This document shows, piece after piece, positions 11,600-25,224 of a DNA stretch of 64,000 bases. The position numbers were made by a program, and so were the translations under genes. Every line of letters starts with the position of its first letter. The first letter of the stretch is position 1. Below the pieces are notes generated by a model, which ran no database searches, was not told the DNA's origin, and worked only from the letters and a program-made list of their open reading frames with translations. The DNA is from Megalonaias nervosa (lineage: Eukaryota > Mollusca > Bivalvia > Unionida > Unionidae): the NCBI GenBank assembly GCA_016617855.1, contig JAECUM010006780.1, forward strand, positions 25,634 to 89,633. Direction: 5' to 3'.

Positions 11600-13335
11600 T
11601 TTTCTTATTCTACCTAAGGCTTAATTATAAAAACAAAAATACACTACAAGAAACAAAGTAACTGAATGTATGCCGTGTTCCAAACTAAATACATAAGCGT
11701 AGATTCATCATTACACAACAACATTATTACTGCACACATAACTCCGCCCAGATAAATTTGAACTTGGTAGCGCGCTAGACATAAGTTTCGAAAGAAAATG
11801 GCGTTTTGGTCTACTTAAATTTGAAATTTGGAGTCATATCGTGAATGAATGCGAATTACAACAACTTTTCCATTTCATCTGGAATGAATAGATTTTGGTA
11901 TTTTTGTAGATTCTACGAAATTTCGTGATTATGGTCTGGATTTATCTGTGCCAATTCATTTGCATATGAAATACATCGGATTGAAGCAACGAGGAAGAAG
12001 CGTGTTGACATCTGCAAGTGTGTTTCTTTTCTGTCATTGAATGTTTGAAATCATAATGTGGGAAACATATGAAGTCTTTCAATTTCAATTATCAAAAAGA
12101 AGTAAGGAGGATGTAATTGCACTTGGAATATAGTCGAAATTACAGTACAGTTTTGAAATGTGTACGCAAGCTTGAGAACCCATGACATGGCTCATGTAAT
12201 TCGGATTTGCAGAACTAAGTAAGTACATTTTGAGGAAATTCAGGATGTAAAACTGTAAGTATATTTTTTACCATTCTTATAAACAGCTAAAGAAGACAGT
12301 TTATGCCTTGTCACTTGCATGTTATTTGTAAGGACCCTGTCTGGCGTCTATAACTAGCCTAAATCCGAAACATTGTATCAAAAAGGTTAACGTGGAATGT
12401 GCCAAAGCAGCTGGTATGTGGCAGTCCACGAAACATCTGCTTTAGTTCATTCAGAAACAAATTTAATCAACCAAAACGTAAAGTGTCTACTACGAGAGTG
12501 TACATGATTTGTTTACAAAGTAGTTCCTAATACACAATTGGGTACACGTGAGTTCAATATGAAGTGCAATATCGTAAAATATTGTACGATTCTGACAATG
12601 TAAAATTAACGGAGAAAAAAAAAATGAGCATATAATAATTGCCCAAATTTGTATCAAACGTTGGATCAAACATTTATGAGCACCGTTCCATTTTGTTCTG
12701 AATACCTTTACCACGTTGGGCTGGTCCGATTGTTATATACTTAATAGGATCTGATATTTTCTTAAGTGTTCTAAGTTCTGTAAATCCGAAAACCTGAATA
12801 TTGTAACACGTCTTACTTTGGAAAGTTTCACTTACCGCTGAGATTCTTTAGGATGAGGAAAATAAACACAATTCCTGTGTACATCATTTTAAATTGTGAT
12901 TGGTTCACATTATACATAGAAAACTGTGATGGTCGATGTTAGGAATATATATAGACTGGGCCTAAGAGGTAGATGGGCATTCAAACAACATGGTTCGAAG
13001 CTGAAGGAGATACTGTACCGTATATTACTAGTTAAAAGAGGTCTTTCAAAGAAATAACCCATCAGTATCCAACATTAAGCTGCCAGATTAGTTTCACAGC
13101 CTCATCAGAACTTACGAAGTCTTACCATACATGCTTTTAATATCAAAGTATTCTATCCTGTCTTAAATTTTTCACATTATAGCGTGTTTACGGAACACAA
13201 CAATAGGTCAATACAGTTAACTAGAATGTAATCGGACGAATTGTTAGACAACTGTGTCAGACTTGCGTCATTTTCTGTATTGATCCAAGATGTTTTTCAT
13301 ATTGACAATACTTGTGCCTGTGAAGCTCTTCCATT
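11600..13335. other. non-coding stretch
   Basis: No supported exon or element was seen. AT-rich unique sequence. Confidence 0.5.
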
Positions 13336-13337
13336 GG

Positions 13338-13339
<2 letters not shown>

Positions 13340-13420
<81 letters not shown>
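13340..13420. repeat. (CT)n microsatellite
   Basis: About 40 CT units with one GT interruption. Confidence 0.95.
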
Positions 13421-13424
<4 letters not shown>

Positions 13425-13459
13425 GAAGATATTTTTTTTTAGATTTGATTTAGTGCGGT

Positions 13460-15310
13460 AACTACAAAGTCTCCCAAAGCCATTGTGTTATAGCAATCTA
13501 CTTATGTATGTACACAGAAAGACAAAATTAGATACCGGTCATAATTTCCAAATGTTTAAAATGTCGTACTGGAAAACAGATTATATTTTGTCTCAGACCG
13601 AAGAAACATGCAGCCCCCCTCCATTAATACACACGCTAGATGGCTAAATCTGATTTTCTAGAAGAGGTACAAAAATATGCAATACTTTTTCTTTTTTAAC
13701 GCTGGTAATTATTTGCTTACAATGCAATCGGATATTGGAGGTGCTTTTTGAAAGCAAAATTCAACCATTACTTACAACAACAATAAATTGATGTTGCCGC
13801 TATATTCCAAAAAGGGCACATTGAATTGATCAGGCCTGTCTGCTCATGCATTTAATAACTTTTGAAGGAGTTGGTTGAATTAAACCACGTTTGTTTGGGA
13901 CTTAACATTACAAAACAACGGTCAGATTTGATTTTTCCTTTCTTTCATCCGCCCACCCCCTCCTCAAAATTATTCACAATTTAAGTCCCCGTCATAGTCA
14001 GAGGTTTACCCATGAATAAGGGATTTCGGTACTTCTCAGTGACCTTTGAGGTATATTATGGATTGCAAGGATATTATTGTATGGCCTAATAGAAATACAA
14101 GCTAGATCATGTTCGATGTATCGATTTAACCCTATATACTTAGAAGTGTCCCCTAACCTTTACAAATCGTGTCATCTGAAGTCATTTCTTTATTCATTTA
14201 TCCTTTTGTTTTCCGCCTCCAGTGAGGACACAAATATATCGAGAAACATCATTTTAAAACCCAGCATATTTTCGAATATATTAAGTTAAAAGTCTTGCTC
14301 TTAAACACCGTTGTTTTGCTAACGATACTATTTCATACTATGTTGATTAAATTCTACCGAATGACAGATGAATTACCCATCAAATCTGTCCCATCCATCC
14401 ATCCTCCCACCCACCCACCTACGCACCTACCTATCCATTCATCTGTTTATGTGTGCATCCATCCAGCCAATAATCAATCCCTTACCATGCCTTGACACAA
14501 CACATCGATGGAAAGAACAAAGAGATACAATGAAAATGACAGTAAACTGTATTTTAAAAAATTGCTACTGTAACCGTGTATAGCAATGAACACAGGCTGA
14601 CCGCTTAGACTGAACTCTGCTAAACGTATGAAAACAATAACGTTATCATTTCTTCGCCCAATGTTTACGGAAATTAATTAAAATACACTCTTGTAAATAT
14701 TTTGATTAGCTTTCTCACGATGATTTTCACACATCTACAGATTTCCACGCCGTGGAAATTTACGCAAGTCTACAAATCCTTTCACATGGCGAAAATTACA
14801 TTGACATATAAATAAACTTGAACATTAGCATACATGTGTAAATTGCTGCATGTGAACGTTATACAAACCTAAAGTGCATTTGGCAACCAATTCGACATTG
14901 AAAAGTGATTTTTGTGTTTTACTGATCAATGAAATAAAAGTAACAAGATATATAATAAAAATTACATAAAAATTCCTGCTCAGTAATTGATTAGTGATAT
15001 TAGTTCTAAGTTTCCCTGATTTCAACTCATTGTTTACAATTTGGGATTATAATGTATGCATAGAAAGGACTTTTTATTTTGCGGGGTCTATTCATAACGG
15101 GTTATACAGTTTCGTTGGTAACCAGCCTAAACTGACAATCCAATAGATTTGTAAAAATTGGTGAATCCTGATTGTTAGTCGTGTAGAACAGAAAACATAG
15201 CAGGAGCAAAGAAGCTAGGAACCAGACCAATGGGCGAGGTGCACCATGGAAAAACTGTACGGACATTCCATACTTTCACAAAAGATGGGGGATGCTCGTT
15301 AACAGCTGTC
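13460..15310. other. non-coding stretch
   Basis: No gene was recognised. A short CATC/CACC-rich simple-sequence patch lies at 14390-14465. Confidence 0.45.
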
Positions 15311-15319
15311 TCAGGAATA

Positions 15320-15425
15320 TTGAAAAAAAAATGATGCTGTAATCAGCGAATATTGAGAAAAAAAATGATGCTGTAATCAGCGAATATTGAGAAGAAAAAA
15401 AATGATGCTGTAATCAGCGAATTTA
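15320..15425. repeat. 33-36-bp tandem repeat, three copies
   Basis: The unit is AATATTGAGAAAAAAAATGATG followed by CTGTAATCAGCG. Copies differ mainly in the length of the A run. Confidence 0.85.
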
Positions 15426-15745
15426 TACTCCTGGTTTATCCCGGTGTTCTTTCGCTTGGCTAAATGGTACACTTGACCTTAACTCTGCACAAGTGGGAGG
15501 GGCAAGCTTTGGACATTGATAGCATGCAAGAAAAGCGGTAATCTTTCTGTATTATCTCTGTCGCAAATCCACCTGGCTTTCCATGTTGATAGTGTTAAAC
15601 TGTTAGCATCTGTTAGTAAGAGATAATGTTCCCAGTAAATACTCTCATAGACATGAAGCTAAACAGGTATGCTTCCATTTGTCACATTACAGAGCATTTT
15701 CCAGCGAAGGTTGATCTTGGCATTTAGAATGTGTTAATATTTCAG

Positions 15746-15862
15746 ATTGTTGATGAAACTATCAAGAACACGATGAAAGTGAAAACGGGCGTGGTTGTTA
15801 CCTTACCTGCTCATATCTACAAGACCGCATTGAGTGCGTTAGAAAGGAAGCCTAATTATTTG
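15746..15862 (+). CDS. candidate internal exon, unknown protein
   Basis: A 117-nt open segment (39 codons, phase 0 at both ends) is bounded by a good acceptor (TTAATATTTCAG) and a GTTAGT donor. The peptide reads IVDETIKNTMKVKTGVVVTL and ends in ALERKPNYL. Its composition looks coding, but no family is recognised and no partner exons were identified. It could be a chance open stretch. Confidence 0.3.
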
Positions 15863-15869
15863 GTTAGTT

Positions 15870-16980
15870 ACTTCGTGCACCCAGAATCAATGCTCTGTTT
15901 AATTTTATTCTCTTTGATTTTTTTTTAAGGGTTTTTCTTGTTGCATAAACAAGGACAGAAACGGTACACTTTGTTTTCCATATTTGCCTCGTGCAAGGGT
16001 ATTGACTACGAAGACCTGTTCATAAAAGACCATTAATATACCACACATGTTTGTCCTTTTTAGGCAAGTGTCCTTTAGTTAACTGTTTAAAATGAAAATA
16101 TATAAATTAGAAACAAAATATAAATGTTTCCCTTTGTGAGCAGATTCTATGACAAGAAGGTCCTGCAATGACAGTTTTCACTGTACATATACATGAAATC
16201 GATTTATCGATAGCTTATTTATTTATTTTTCTTACTTTAAATTGTTATATAGTTTTCCTCTTAAACTTGTAATAAAGATCTAATAAGTTTTTTTAGTAAA
16301 AAAAAAACACAAAAATTGCAGGCTACAAGGCATTACCTTGTTTTAAAATTTTCTTTCATTCGCTGCATAGATTTTGTTTACAAAATACGGTGATATATGT
16401 TGCAGCTTATCGCAAAGATGTTGTGGAAAGAACAAGGCTGATTCTTAATAAAAAACTTTGTCCCTAAAATGGGCGATTTCAAACCCACAAATATTAAATT
16501 TCAAGAACACAACAATTCTGATTTATTTTTATTTTGCGGGAAAATTGAAAATGCTCTTCTCCCCCTTCAAAACTACTGATTCAGTTTCAAATTACAGAAG
16601 TCATAAAAATACATTTTTTTGTGTGTTGCAATTTTTTTTATCGGGGGTCCTCTGGCATGGATACAAGGAAAATGTTCAAATAATGTTGGAATGGAACTTA
16701 AACTATATTTTTTTCTACTGTCAAATCCTATACTTTAAGTTTGCTCCTTTATTAGGAACTGACTTCATGTTAATAACAAATCCTAACAAAAACTTCAATT
16801 GATTTGATTCAGTTAATAACATGTGTCTTTGGTTAACATGTCTGCTACATGACAATAAATAATATTCAGTGGTTTCCTTGTCCTCTTCACATACACGGAT
16901 GGAGTAAAGCTTAAACTTACTTCTGTATAGATGCGCGGTCAGGATATGGAATTATTGATCAGCTTTGAGTGTATAATTTT
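15870..16980. other. non-coding stretch
   Basis: AT-rich. No feature supported. Confidence 0.45.
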
Positions 16981-16984
16981 CTAC

Positions 16985-17430
16985 CTACGTGCCATACAAT
17001 TTTGTTTTGTTTAAAAAACTATCAGTTTTTTTTAAAGTGGGATCGCTTAAGACGTAATCTAACGTATAAGATCTGAAAGGCACATAACTGACACTGTATT
17101 CTATAAACGATTCCCTACAAAGAGCACACCTGCATGAGACTGAAACAATGTTAAACCTATTACGCAATGGATATCGGTTAATCTCACTTATATAAGTGTG
17201 AGTCAATTCTTGTAAAATAGTGGGGCATCACAGTTGATAATCTTATATACAGGTGTAAGTTTGTGACTGGTTCTCCTTCACTCAAGGGAATAACACCAGT
17301 TTCTAAATATAAAAATTCTTTACATGCATTAGAAAGTAAACCCGTGATAATGTGGGCAGCTTCAAGTTGTACTCGTTTTATTTTAACCGAATTCTCTTCA
17401 TTACAACCGTCCCACACTGGCATATTCCAG
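16985..17430 (-). pseudogene. second non-LTR retrotransposon 3'-end fragment
   Basis: Minus-strand frames carry VWDGCNEENSVKIKRVQLEA, HIITGLLSNACKEFLYLETG and, after a frameshift, INRYPLRNRFN. This is the same C-terminal ORF2 signature (IQLEAARIVTG... then YxLRN) as the 10.0-10.5 kb fragment, but clearly a different, more decayed copy. Confidence 0.65.
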
Positions 17431-17694
17431 TCAGGGTCTTATATACGTTAAGTACAATTTTGAAAGAGTTATTTTAGGAAGCTTAAAATTTAATAATTTT
17501 AATAATGCTAATTTTTTTGTTTCCTATTATGACTTATATTTAACATATTCGTTCCAAATTAAAATCTTTGTGAATCGTCGAACTAAGATGTAGATCAGAA
17601 TCATAGGCTTTTGTTATCTAAAAATGGTTGTATATTTGACCTTTTTGTATTTGGTTCGTACAAGGATCTGAGGGTTGCAGAGGTGGTATTTTGT

Positions 17695-17785
17695 TTACCT
17701 TAACCATTTTATCTGGTCTTATCACAACCCTTTTATCTGGTCTTATCAAAACCCTTTCATCTGGTCTTATCACAACCTTTTTATC
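17695..17785. repeat. 23-bp tandem repeat, about four copies
   Basis: Unit ATCTGGTCTTATCACAACCC plus TTT, with small differences between copies. Non-coding. Confidence 0.8.
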
Positions 17786-18746
17786 CCGAGTGCAATCGTT
17801 GATGAATGGTAAAAAATGTAGTGTTGAATCTATTAACACATGTTGGAACTATTAACACGTTGGAACTGTTGACATATTTTGAAACTATTAAGACAATCAT
17901 TAACATCCAAGCAGTGAGCCTATAATTCATTCTGGTTAGGGTTCTTGATCTTACCATTAATTTTATTGAGGTCTTAATTTGTATAATTCCCAACATTTCG
18001 TTCGAAAACTTCAAACATCGATTAAGTTTCTCTGCTAAATCGATATTTCACTTGGTAAGGTGGTTGATTTATATGTACCCAGCGCAAGATATTGTTTTTC
18101 TCTTCATCACAATCTGAAAGAGTAAAGTTTAATATTTTTGTAATATAATATGTATAGTATGTAGGCTGTATCAATGATACACCACGAGATGTATAAATTT
18201 TTCATTAAAAGGACAAATTTAAACAAGGAGTAGTATATCATTGATAGAGCGTAGATACTATACATATATTTTATTTATAGCACATATAAATACACATATT
18301 TGACCTTTGAACGGAGCTGAGATTGACTATAGGCGACTGTGAATTGACTGAGTGAATGAATTCCTCACATCCCTGACAAGTGTGTCCGCTACAGAATGTA
18401 GTTCTGTGCTTTTGTGGCTATTCACAATCACCTTTGGAAATTGATAAGTTGATTGTTTTCATTTTTGAGTTTCTGTTTTTATTCACATAGACTCAAGCAA
18501 AATAAGATACACTTATGATTCAAACATGAAAGATGGTTTCAATGAAGAAAGTAGAGCACAACAAATACATGGTTAGCTTTTTGATCATTGAACGCTCAGC
18601 CATTCACGTACCGGCGCATGGAAATTAGTGTGGAATAGAAACTAAGCGAAATGACGAACCACCAAGAGGTAATTAAACTATTTTATTGTATTTACAGCTG
18701 ATCTAAGTAATTATTCTGCTTTAAATAACATTACTACCGACTATAG

Positions 18747-18750
<4 letters not shown>

Positions 18751-18801
<51 letters not shown>

Positions 18802-18950
18802 CTTTTCCTTTGGTCGATTTGACTTAACTTTTACCATCATTCATAGGTAAATAGGCATCGTCGTATGATACAAGCGAAAATTCTCTACCCTCGACTTTTC
18901 GCGGATTTTAGCCCTTATCTTGCTAGGATGGTTCAGAGTCTCTGCGCGCG

Positions 18951-19043
<93 letters not shown>
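18751..19043. repeat. (CT)n then (CG)n(GA)n microsatellites
   Basis: A CT run at 18751-18798, and a compound CG/GA run at 18944-19043 with a clean CG-to-GA switch. An ORF giving RARARERERE residues is an artefact. Confidence 0.95.
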
Positions 19044-19045
<2 letters not shown>

Positions 19046-20078
19046 ACAGCAACAACAACAAAGCATTAAATACATTACAGTATGTGCGCCTTGCAACCAA
19101 ATAAATTTACCGTACAGTGTCGACAGGCTATTGCAACTTTGTATCGTTGATTATATAAACACTGTAGATAAATCCCAAGGAAAGTGTACACATACCGTTA
19201 CGACGAACCATATTCTTGTAGGTTACTTGGTGTAAGTTCAGTTTCAAGGTTTTCATCCAGCCAAATTTTTTTCTATCTCACTCCAGATTTCTGTGTATTT
19301 TGTCCCTTATTCATGAGAGGGGAGGGTGGAACGGAAAAGTAAAGGATTGCGATGAAATTGTGTACCATGTTAAATTCATTAAGTACACGGGAATTACTAA
19401 TACTTTTATCGTTATTTTAATACATCACTAATGATCAGTGAGTGGAAATTCATCATTGATCTACAGGCCTAGAATCGACAGCACAGTTGTCAGAATTTTT
19501 ATAAATGCATATTATTGCACCATGGATGGATCACAATTTGATATACCAATTGTATATATACACCGTTTCAATATATTACTTTACCATCTGATAATGAATG
19601 CAACACACGCAGCTGTCTATTCCATTGCTTTCACTTGACATCGAACGTGTGTACTTCCATGTCGCGTTGTATTGTGGGTATTTGCATACACAATCATGAC
19701 GTCTGTGAAAAGAACCTATAGATAGGTGGTCACGTGCAAAAGTAGCAAAGTCATCCATAGCTGTAACTTGTATCAATGTTTTTGAGCATTCAAGCAAAGT
19801 GTTTTATCAAGGAAGTGTATTTTTTCGTTTACCCTTTACATATGTAGCCATATATAACCTGTGTTCATCTGTCAGAGTAGGCTCAGATCTACAGCTTCAT
19901 AATGCGCCTGCAGGTCAGGGTTTACGCTATAAGTTTTACTTTCAATTAACGGCATAGGTCTCGGCCTGGAAATAATAAAACAGAATGCATTGCGCACGGA
20001 CACGCCACTGTAGCAGGCCATAGTTTATCAGATGTTAAAGTTCAAACCCAAAGCACTTTCTGTCGCGAGACGCTAAGC

Positions 20079-20250
20079 CAGTGTTTTGCAACCCACATGT
20101 CGCGATCCAAATAAGGGTCGCGAGGACGTTCTGGAGGGTTGCCAGGATATTTTTTGAGGGTTACAAAACATATCAAAATGTGGAAACGTGGTCGTGAGGC
20201 TCACAAACAATATTTTTAGGGTCGCGGACAAAAGAAGTTGGGAACCACTG
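20079..20250. mobile_element. short hAT-type non-autonomous element
   Basis: The termini are CAGTGTTTTGCAACCCA on the left and the reverse complement of CAGTGGTTCCCAACTT on the right, the classic hAT terminal inverted repeat. The interior is rich in GGGTCGCGA-like words, as in many hAT MITEs. The flanking 8 bp are CGCTAAGC and CGTTAAAC, matching at six of eight positions, as expected for an aged 8-bp target duplication. Confidence 0.75.
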
Positions 20251-20484
20251 CGTTAAACACTGAGACACATGTGTTAACCAAATTAATACAATATGTAAGT
20301 AAACGTAAATATTTTTCTGTTATTAATAACATTTAGAATGCGCATTATTTTAATTATTAATTTTAGGAAAAATGAGATAATATTAAACAATATATTAATG
20401 AATATAAACGTCCTACAAGACTTAATTATGGCTGCACCGATACAGCGATACATACAACTCTGGAATATCGTATATTTGACAACT

Positions 20485-20645
20485 TTATATGAAATAACCA
20501 CCTTTTATATCACGTAAATATATGAAATAACCACCTTTTATATCACCTAAATATATGAAATAACTGTCTTTTATATCACGTAAATATATGAAATAACTAC
20601 CTTTTATATCACGTAAATATATGAAATAACTGCCTTTTATATCTT
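20485..20645. repeat. 33-bp tandem repeat, about five copies
   Basis: Unit AAATATATGAAATAACCACC plus TTTTATATCACGT. Non-coding. Confidence 0.85.
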
Positions 20646-20940
20646 CTGATGTCTATATATCAAATGGCCACTTTATAGCATGAAACGCACGATACAATAT
20701 TCAACTCAATGTACTTAGAAAAGTTTATATTTTTAAACACTTGCATGTAGATAAAGTTACTGCATTTGCGACCTGGTTTAGTGTTCACGCTGTATCGCTT
20801 TGTCAGGCTTTGTTATATTAGGACTAGTTTAAAAATGATATACACTGTGCACTAGTGCAATGATCGGAGAGTAAAAGTTAACGTGCTGAATAAATTAAAA
20901 TGAGAAAGCGAAATTCATCAAATGTTGTTTATGTAATGCT

Positions 20941-21020
20941 TACATGATTACACGAAATAAACATGATTACACGAGGTAAATATGATTACACGAGATAAAC
21001 ATGATTACACGAGATAATAT
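20941..21020. repeat. 19-bp tandem repeat, about four copies
   Basis: Unit close to CATGATTACACGAGATAAA. Confidence 0.85.
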
Positions 21021-21404
21021 ATCGGAAATATCAGCAACATATTACACACGAATAGGCAGAACCACCCCACCCCACCCCGTGTAATATGTCGCTGATATGT
21101 TTGAGATATTGTTGAGTGTCAGTCGTGTAGCCTGCTTATCAATTGACTTAAGAATTTTTTTTTTTTGCACAGAATTCTTTCCAAGTATTTTTGAGATTTG
21201 TGCAGATTTTTGCCGCATGATTCTAAGGAAGATTGACCCGTTACTCATCATGTTAATTTTGTTGGCGCTTCTAAGAAGTTAGGTGGGGGATTATATCAAA
21301 CGAAAATTATTCTCTACACAAGCTGTTTTAAGTGTACGTTAGTGGTAATGATGTCGTACATGATGTTCCTATGCAAGGCTGACCCTTGCACGGACTGAAG
21401 TTTA

Positions 21405-22305
21405 TTTTAGCATACAAAATCATATTAAACAATCTTGGAACAATAATGCATTAAAATAATGAGCTTTCAAACCGGAATTAGCCATAATTTCTACAATGAT
21501 ACAGGAAAGATGGCATGCTCGACAATTGTATTCCTAGAAAGTGTGCTAAATTCTTTCTTTAACAATTGACCTGAATTCTGAAGGTGGCGTGATTCACCCT
21601 GCATGTATTAAAATTCTGTAAATTAATGAATCACGTTTTTACCAGCTTAATGCGTTTGCTACTAATTTGAAACAAGTACAATTATGTAAAACATGCAATT
21701 TTTTGTACAAATTCATGGAGTTTGAAGTGAGCTAAAAATTGTATTTCTTGTAATGATACTATCAAGTTCCTTAAATTTTTAAGCAGTGATAATTTTATAA
21801 TTTTTTTCTGAAAATCGTATTTCGAAAACATAGCTAATTTGTTTGTTACTTTTAGGATTTGTATCACACTATTTAGCTCTTGCGGTCAGCTTGCTTAACA
21901 GTGCTAAATTATGTACTCTGGAGAGTGCATTGAGCAGTGACATCTGGCGGGTTAAGCAAGAAGAAAACAAGATGCTGGAAAAACGTGTGTGCTTGCTTTG
22001 TTTTGTCAGTCTTGTTTTGCCTGTATCTTGTTCAAGATCCATGAGAAAAAGACCATTTTTAGTTCTCACAGTACTTTGTCACCGAAAACAAATCTGATTT
22101 GGTAAAGGGTACAAATCATAATGCAAAACAATATTAAAAAAAATTATCCGAGCCAGACGGCACTAGGATATTCTAAACTGAACTGAAGTGAACAAACCTA
22201 AACCCAAATAAATTAAACTGACCTGAAATGAACTGAACTCAACGAAACTAAACTATACCAGAGAATATTTTAATTGTGTCACGAAGTATGTGCGTGCTTG
22301 TGTGG

Positions 22306-22340
<35 letters not shown>
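21405..22340. repeat. dispersed repeat, copy 1 (partner at 54520-55501)
   Basis: It shares long stretches in the same orientation with 54520-55501. These include GGAATTAGCCATAATTTCTA, TTCTGTAAATTAATGA, TTAGGATTTGT, TGTTCAAGATCCATGAGAAA and TTAAACTGACCTGAAATGAA. Both copies end in a (GA)n run. No intact ORF and no recognised family. Probably a non-autonomous element with a microsatellite tail. Confidence 0.8.
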
Positions 22341-22343
<3 letters not shown>

Positions 22344-22344
22344 A

Positions 22345-23315
22345 TATAACCACATAATCTAGGTGGTCTCTCCAGAGCAGAGATGGTAGTCGTAGTCGCG
22401 CTAGACCATCGAAAGGTGAACAGATTAGGGACTGATCATTTAATTTCCACGTGGGGTGGGGTGGGGGTAGGCATTATATGACAGAAGGCATAGACGGAGA
22501 ACGTGAAGCTGTCCCGAAAGAAAATATTTATCATTTCCGGGAACGGGTGTGTACAATTTCTTACGCGGAAGGACGAATTTGAGAAGGGATTGATTTGATT
22601 TCGGTTAAAATGACCAATTTCATTAATTTTCAGTGATAATATACTATTTTAGTTGAAAAATGGGTATTAGTTTAAAACTCCGTTTTATATGCCATGTCAT
22701 GTATGGGACTGTTTGAGTTTAAACTCAACCAATACACTTGATAAGATATAAAATAAACGTCTTAGTTTTTTAAAAATTTAAAGCAAGGCCTCTTAAAACT
22801 TCCCGCAGTATGACTCGGGTTATATGCCTTGATAATGTTTGACATCAGGGACCGACCATTTTATTTTCTATTGGGGTTCCTAGGATTGTAAAAAAAAAAT
22901 GAAATTCCAGAAGTTAAATAGCTTGAAAAAAAAATTCATTTTTTATGAAAAAAGAAAGAGGTTATTATGTCTGTTGTATTAGTTGGAAACAAAAGTTTCT
23001 TGAGCTAGAAGAAAAGATAAAAACCTTGTAAATTTCATAACCCCCTCCCTTAAATCAGTCATTATCGTGATATTATGTCTGTGTAAAAGGTTTACTCAGC
23101 GAATACTACTTGATATACCTGTATAACTTGATTTTCGTTCCACTTTTCAAATTTTGGTGCATTTTGTAACTTCAGTTTGTGTGCATTGTATGTAATCAAA
23201 AGAGTTAATACTGCATAATAATTGTGTCTATAGTCATGTGCAGCGACTTATCAGTGTAGATCTGTGTACAAAGTTTTAAAAAGAAATGAGAGGGCGAATA
23301 TCTGAGAAGTTAGCA
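22345..23315. other. non-coding stretch
   Basis: This would be intron 1 of the minus-strand tubulin gene if exon 1 at 23322-23630 is active, but no matching second exon was found here or further left. Confidence 0.4.
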
Positions 23316-23321
23316 ATATAC

Positions 23322-23630
23322 CTTGGCAAAGTTGTTCCCAGCTCCGGATAAACCAGAAACAAAGTTATCCAGTCTGAAAAGTTTTCCGTACGTACATGCC
23401 CTGGCTACATCAATAGTTCCCGGTTCTAGGTCCACCAACATACATCGGGGAACGTAATTTCCTTCTGATACCACCTTGTAATATACATCAGTCTTTTTCA
23501 GCTGAAGGTCACTCGCCCCTTGGAACTCTCCCGTAGGATTTATCTCATGTTCATCCGAAATAACTTCCATGAATTTGGTCCCAATTTGGTTCCCACACTG
23601 ACCCACCTGCATATGGACTATCTCCCTCAT
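23322..23630 (-). CDS. divergent beta-tubulin first coding exon (residues 1-103)
   Basis: It begins with the canonical MREIVH start and encodes 103 residues, ending in GAGNNFAK before a GTATAT donor at 23321. This is exactly the beta-tubulin residue-103 intron position. Conserved parts include [40 protein letters not shown] and SGAGNN (nucleotide-binding region). It departs from the family at normally fixed residues: KFW is KFM, DEHGI is DEHEI, PFGQIFRPDNFVFGQ is [15 protein letters not shown], and NNWAK is NNFAK. The frame is intact and phase 0. Exons 2 and 3 should lie to the left but were not found in 23 kb. Either a fast-evolving tubulin with a very long intron, or an orphan exon. Confidence 0.7.
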
Positions 23631-24341
23631 GTCAAGAATTTGCGAAGTGGCCGGAGAGAAAATAACACACCTGAGCAGATGGGAGCAATTTTGTACCTGA
23701 AACAGGTAACTGGGTGTAATTATAGTTTCTACCTTGATGCGAATACATGTAAGATGATGAGGTCGGCAAAGAGTAAGGAATGAATTATATATGTTTATGC
23801 ACATCTGTCTATCACTCTCTTCATGTTTTTTTTTTTTTTTGGCTTGTATGCCAGGCCTTCTCTGTTCTCTTCTTTCTATCCCTCAGTCTTTTTACTCTCC
23901 GAATGTGTGTTGTCTGTCCTTCTCTTTTTTTGTCGATCTCTCCTTTATATGGCACCAGTTTTCAACGATGATGCTAAATTGTCCGAAGACTACGTAATTT
24001 GTTACTGACGCGATGTGGTATAACGATAAATATATATATATCTGGTACAGGCGAAAAAAGAATTGATTTATTATACTTAGGATAAATTCTGACGATGTGC
24101 GGGAATTAAATATTCAGGCAGTCCGGAATAATTATATTCCGAAAGTACAATCATTCTTCGGTCGAGTATAAAATAAGGTTAAAAAGTAGAAGAAAATATT
24201 GAAGAGAGGTTGCCATCGGCATGAAAAGTGTATTATTTACTTTGTTGTTGGTCCGGTATGTAATTTTGAAGTGTTTGTAAAACCCCATATCACATGATAT
24301 TGCATATCAGATCCAACGCGAATCCCTGTTTGTCCGTCCGC

Positions 24342-24412
24342 ACGTATGTATGTATGTATGTATGTATGTATGTATGTATGTATGTATGTATGTATGTATG
24401 TATGTATGTATG
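24342..24412. repeat. (GTAT)n microsatellite
   Basis: About 18 uninterrupted tetranucleotide units. Confidence 0.95.
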
Positions 24413-24424
24413 TAGTGATTGTAT

Positions 24425-25220
24425 GACACCTGAATATCATTTCCTGGAACTTTTCTCTCTAATTAGTATATAGTTTAAGTCATCCTTAAACAGTCCATGT
24501 TAATCATGTAACAATACATGATTGATATAAATATTCGCAGAGGCATTGGCAGTTCCAGACAAATATGTATAAAAAAGGGTTGGAGCCATATTATGCCAAT
24601 GGATATTTAGTCCCAAAATGTCCTAGAGATTATTATACGATTATATGTATTTATATATTTCATCTTGTAAATGCGTTAGTTGACGATGTATTTCTCTTGT
24701 TTACTTTCTCGGTTCTATGTCGTGTCTTATAATCTTATAATATGTATAATCCGTATTTTTATTAACCTGATGTAATCTTTGCTGAAGAGGAAATGAAGTC
24801 GGTTAATCAATCAGTCATAGATATAAGCACGCACGCATGCACACATGCATATAAACATAATTACATGCATACATTTGTCATGTAGAAAGAAATACATATA
24901 TTGTTACACTTGTATAAGTTTTCCATTTCCTTTTCTTTACTATTTCAAAGTTAATGTTAAGCACATAACAATATAGACGTACTAGCATTTTTGAAGTATA
25001 ATCATCGCCAAGCAAATGTTCAAAGATAAGTGCCATGCTAAGCCAAATGCTAGTTAGCTCTGACTACATATTTGTATGATTGGATGTATTGAGATGTTTC
25101 GTTTTGTCAATACGGTAGCTGTCACAATGCCACTCTTTTATTTTTGTTACTTTTCTGTTGTATTTCATGCTCTTGTATTATCCTGAATTTGATTAATCTG
25201 ATGGAATCTCTGTTGAAGAG
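24425..25220. other. non-coding stretch
   Basis: No gene was recognised. The phrase TTTCCTGGAAC-like / ATTAG...AAGTCATCC recurs with changes near 25385-25440, so part of it belongs to a local duplicated block that includes the tetranucleotide arrays. Confidence 0.4.
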
Positions 25221-25224
25221 GAAA

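Noticed and set aside
18865..19104. ORF with RARARE-RERERE run
   Set aside because: Product of a CG/GA microsatellite.
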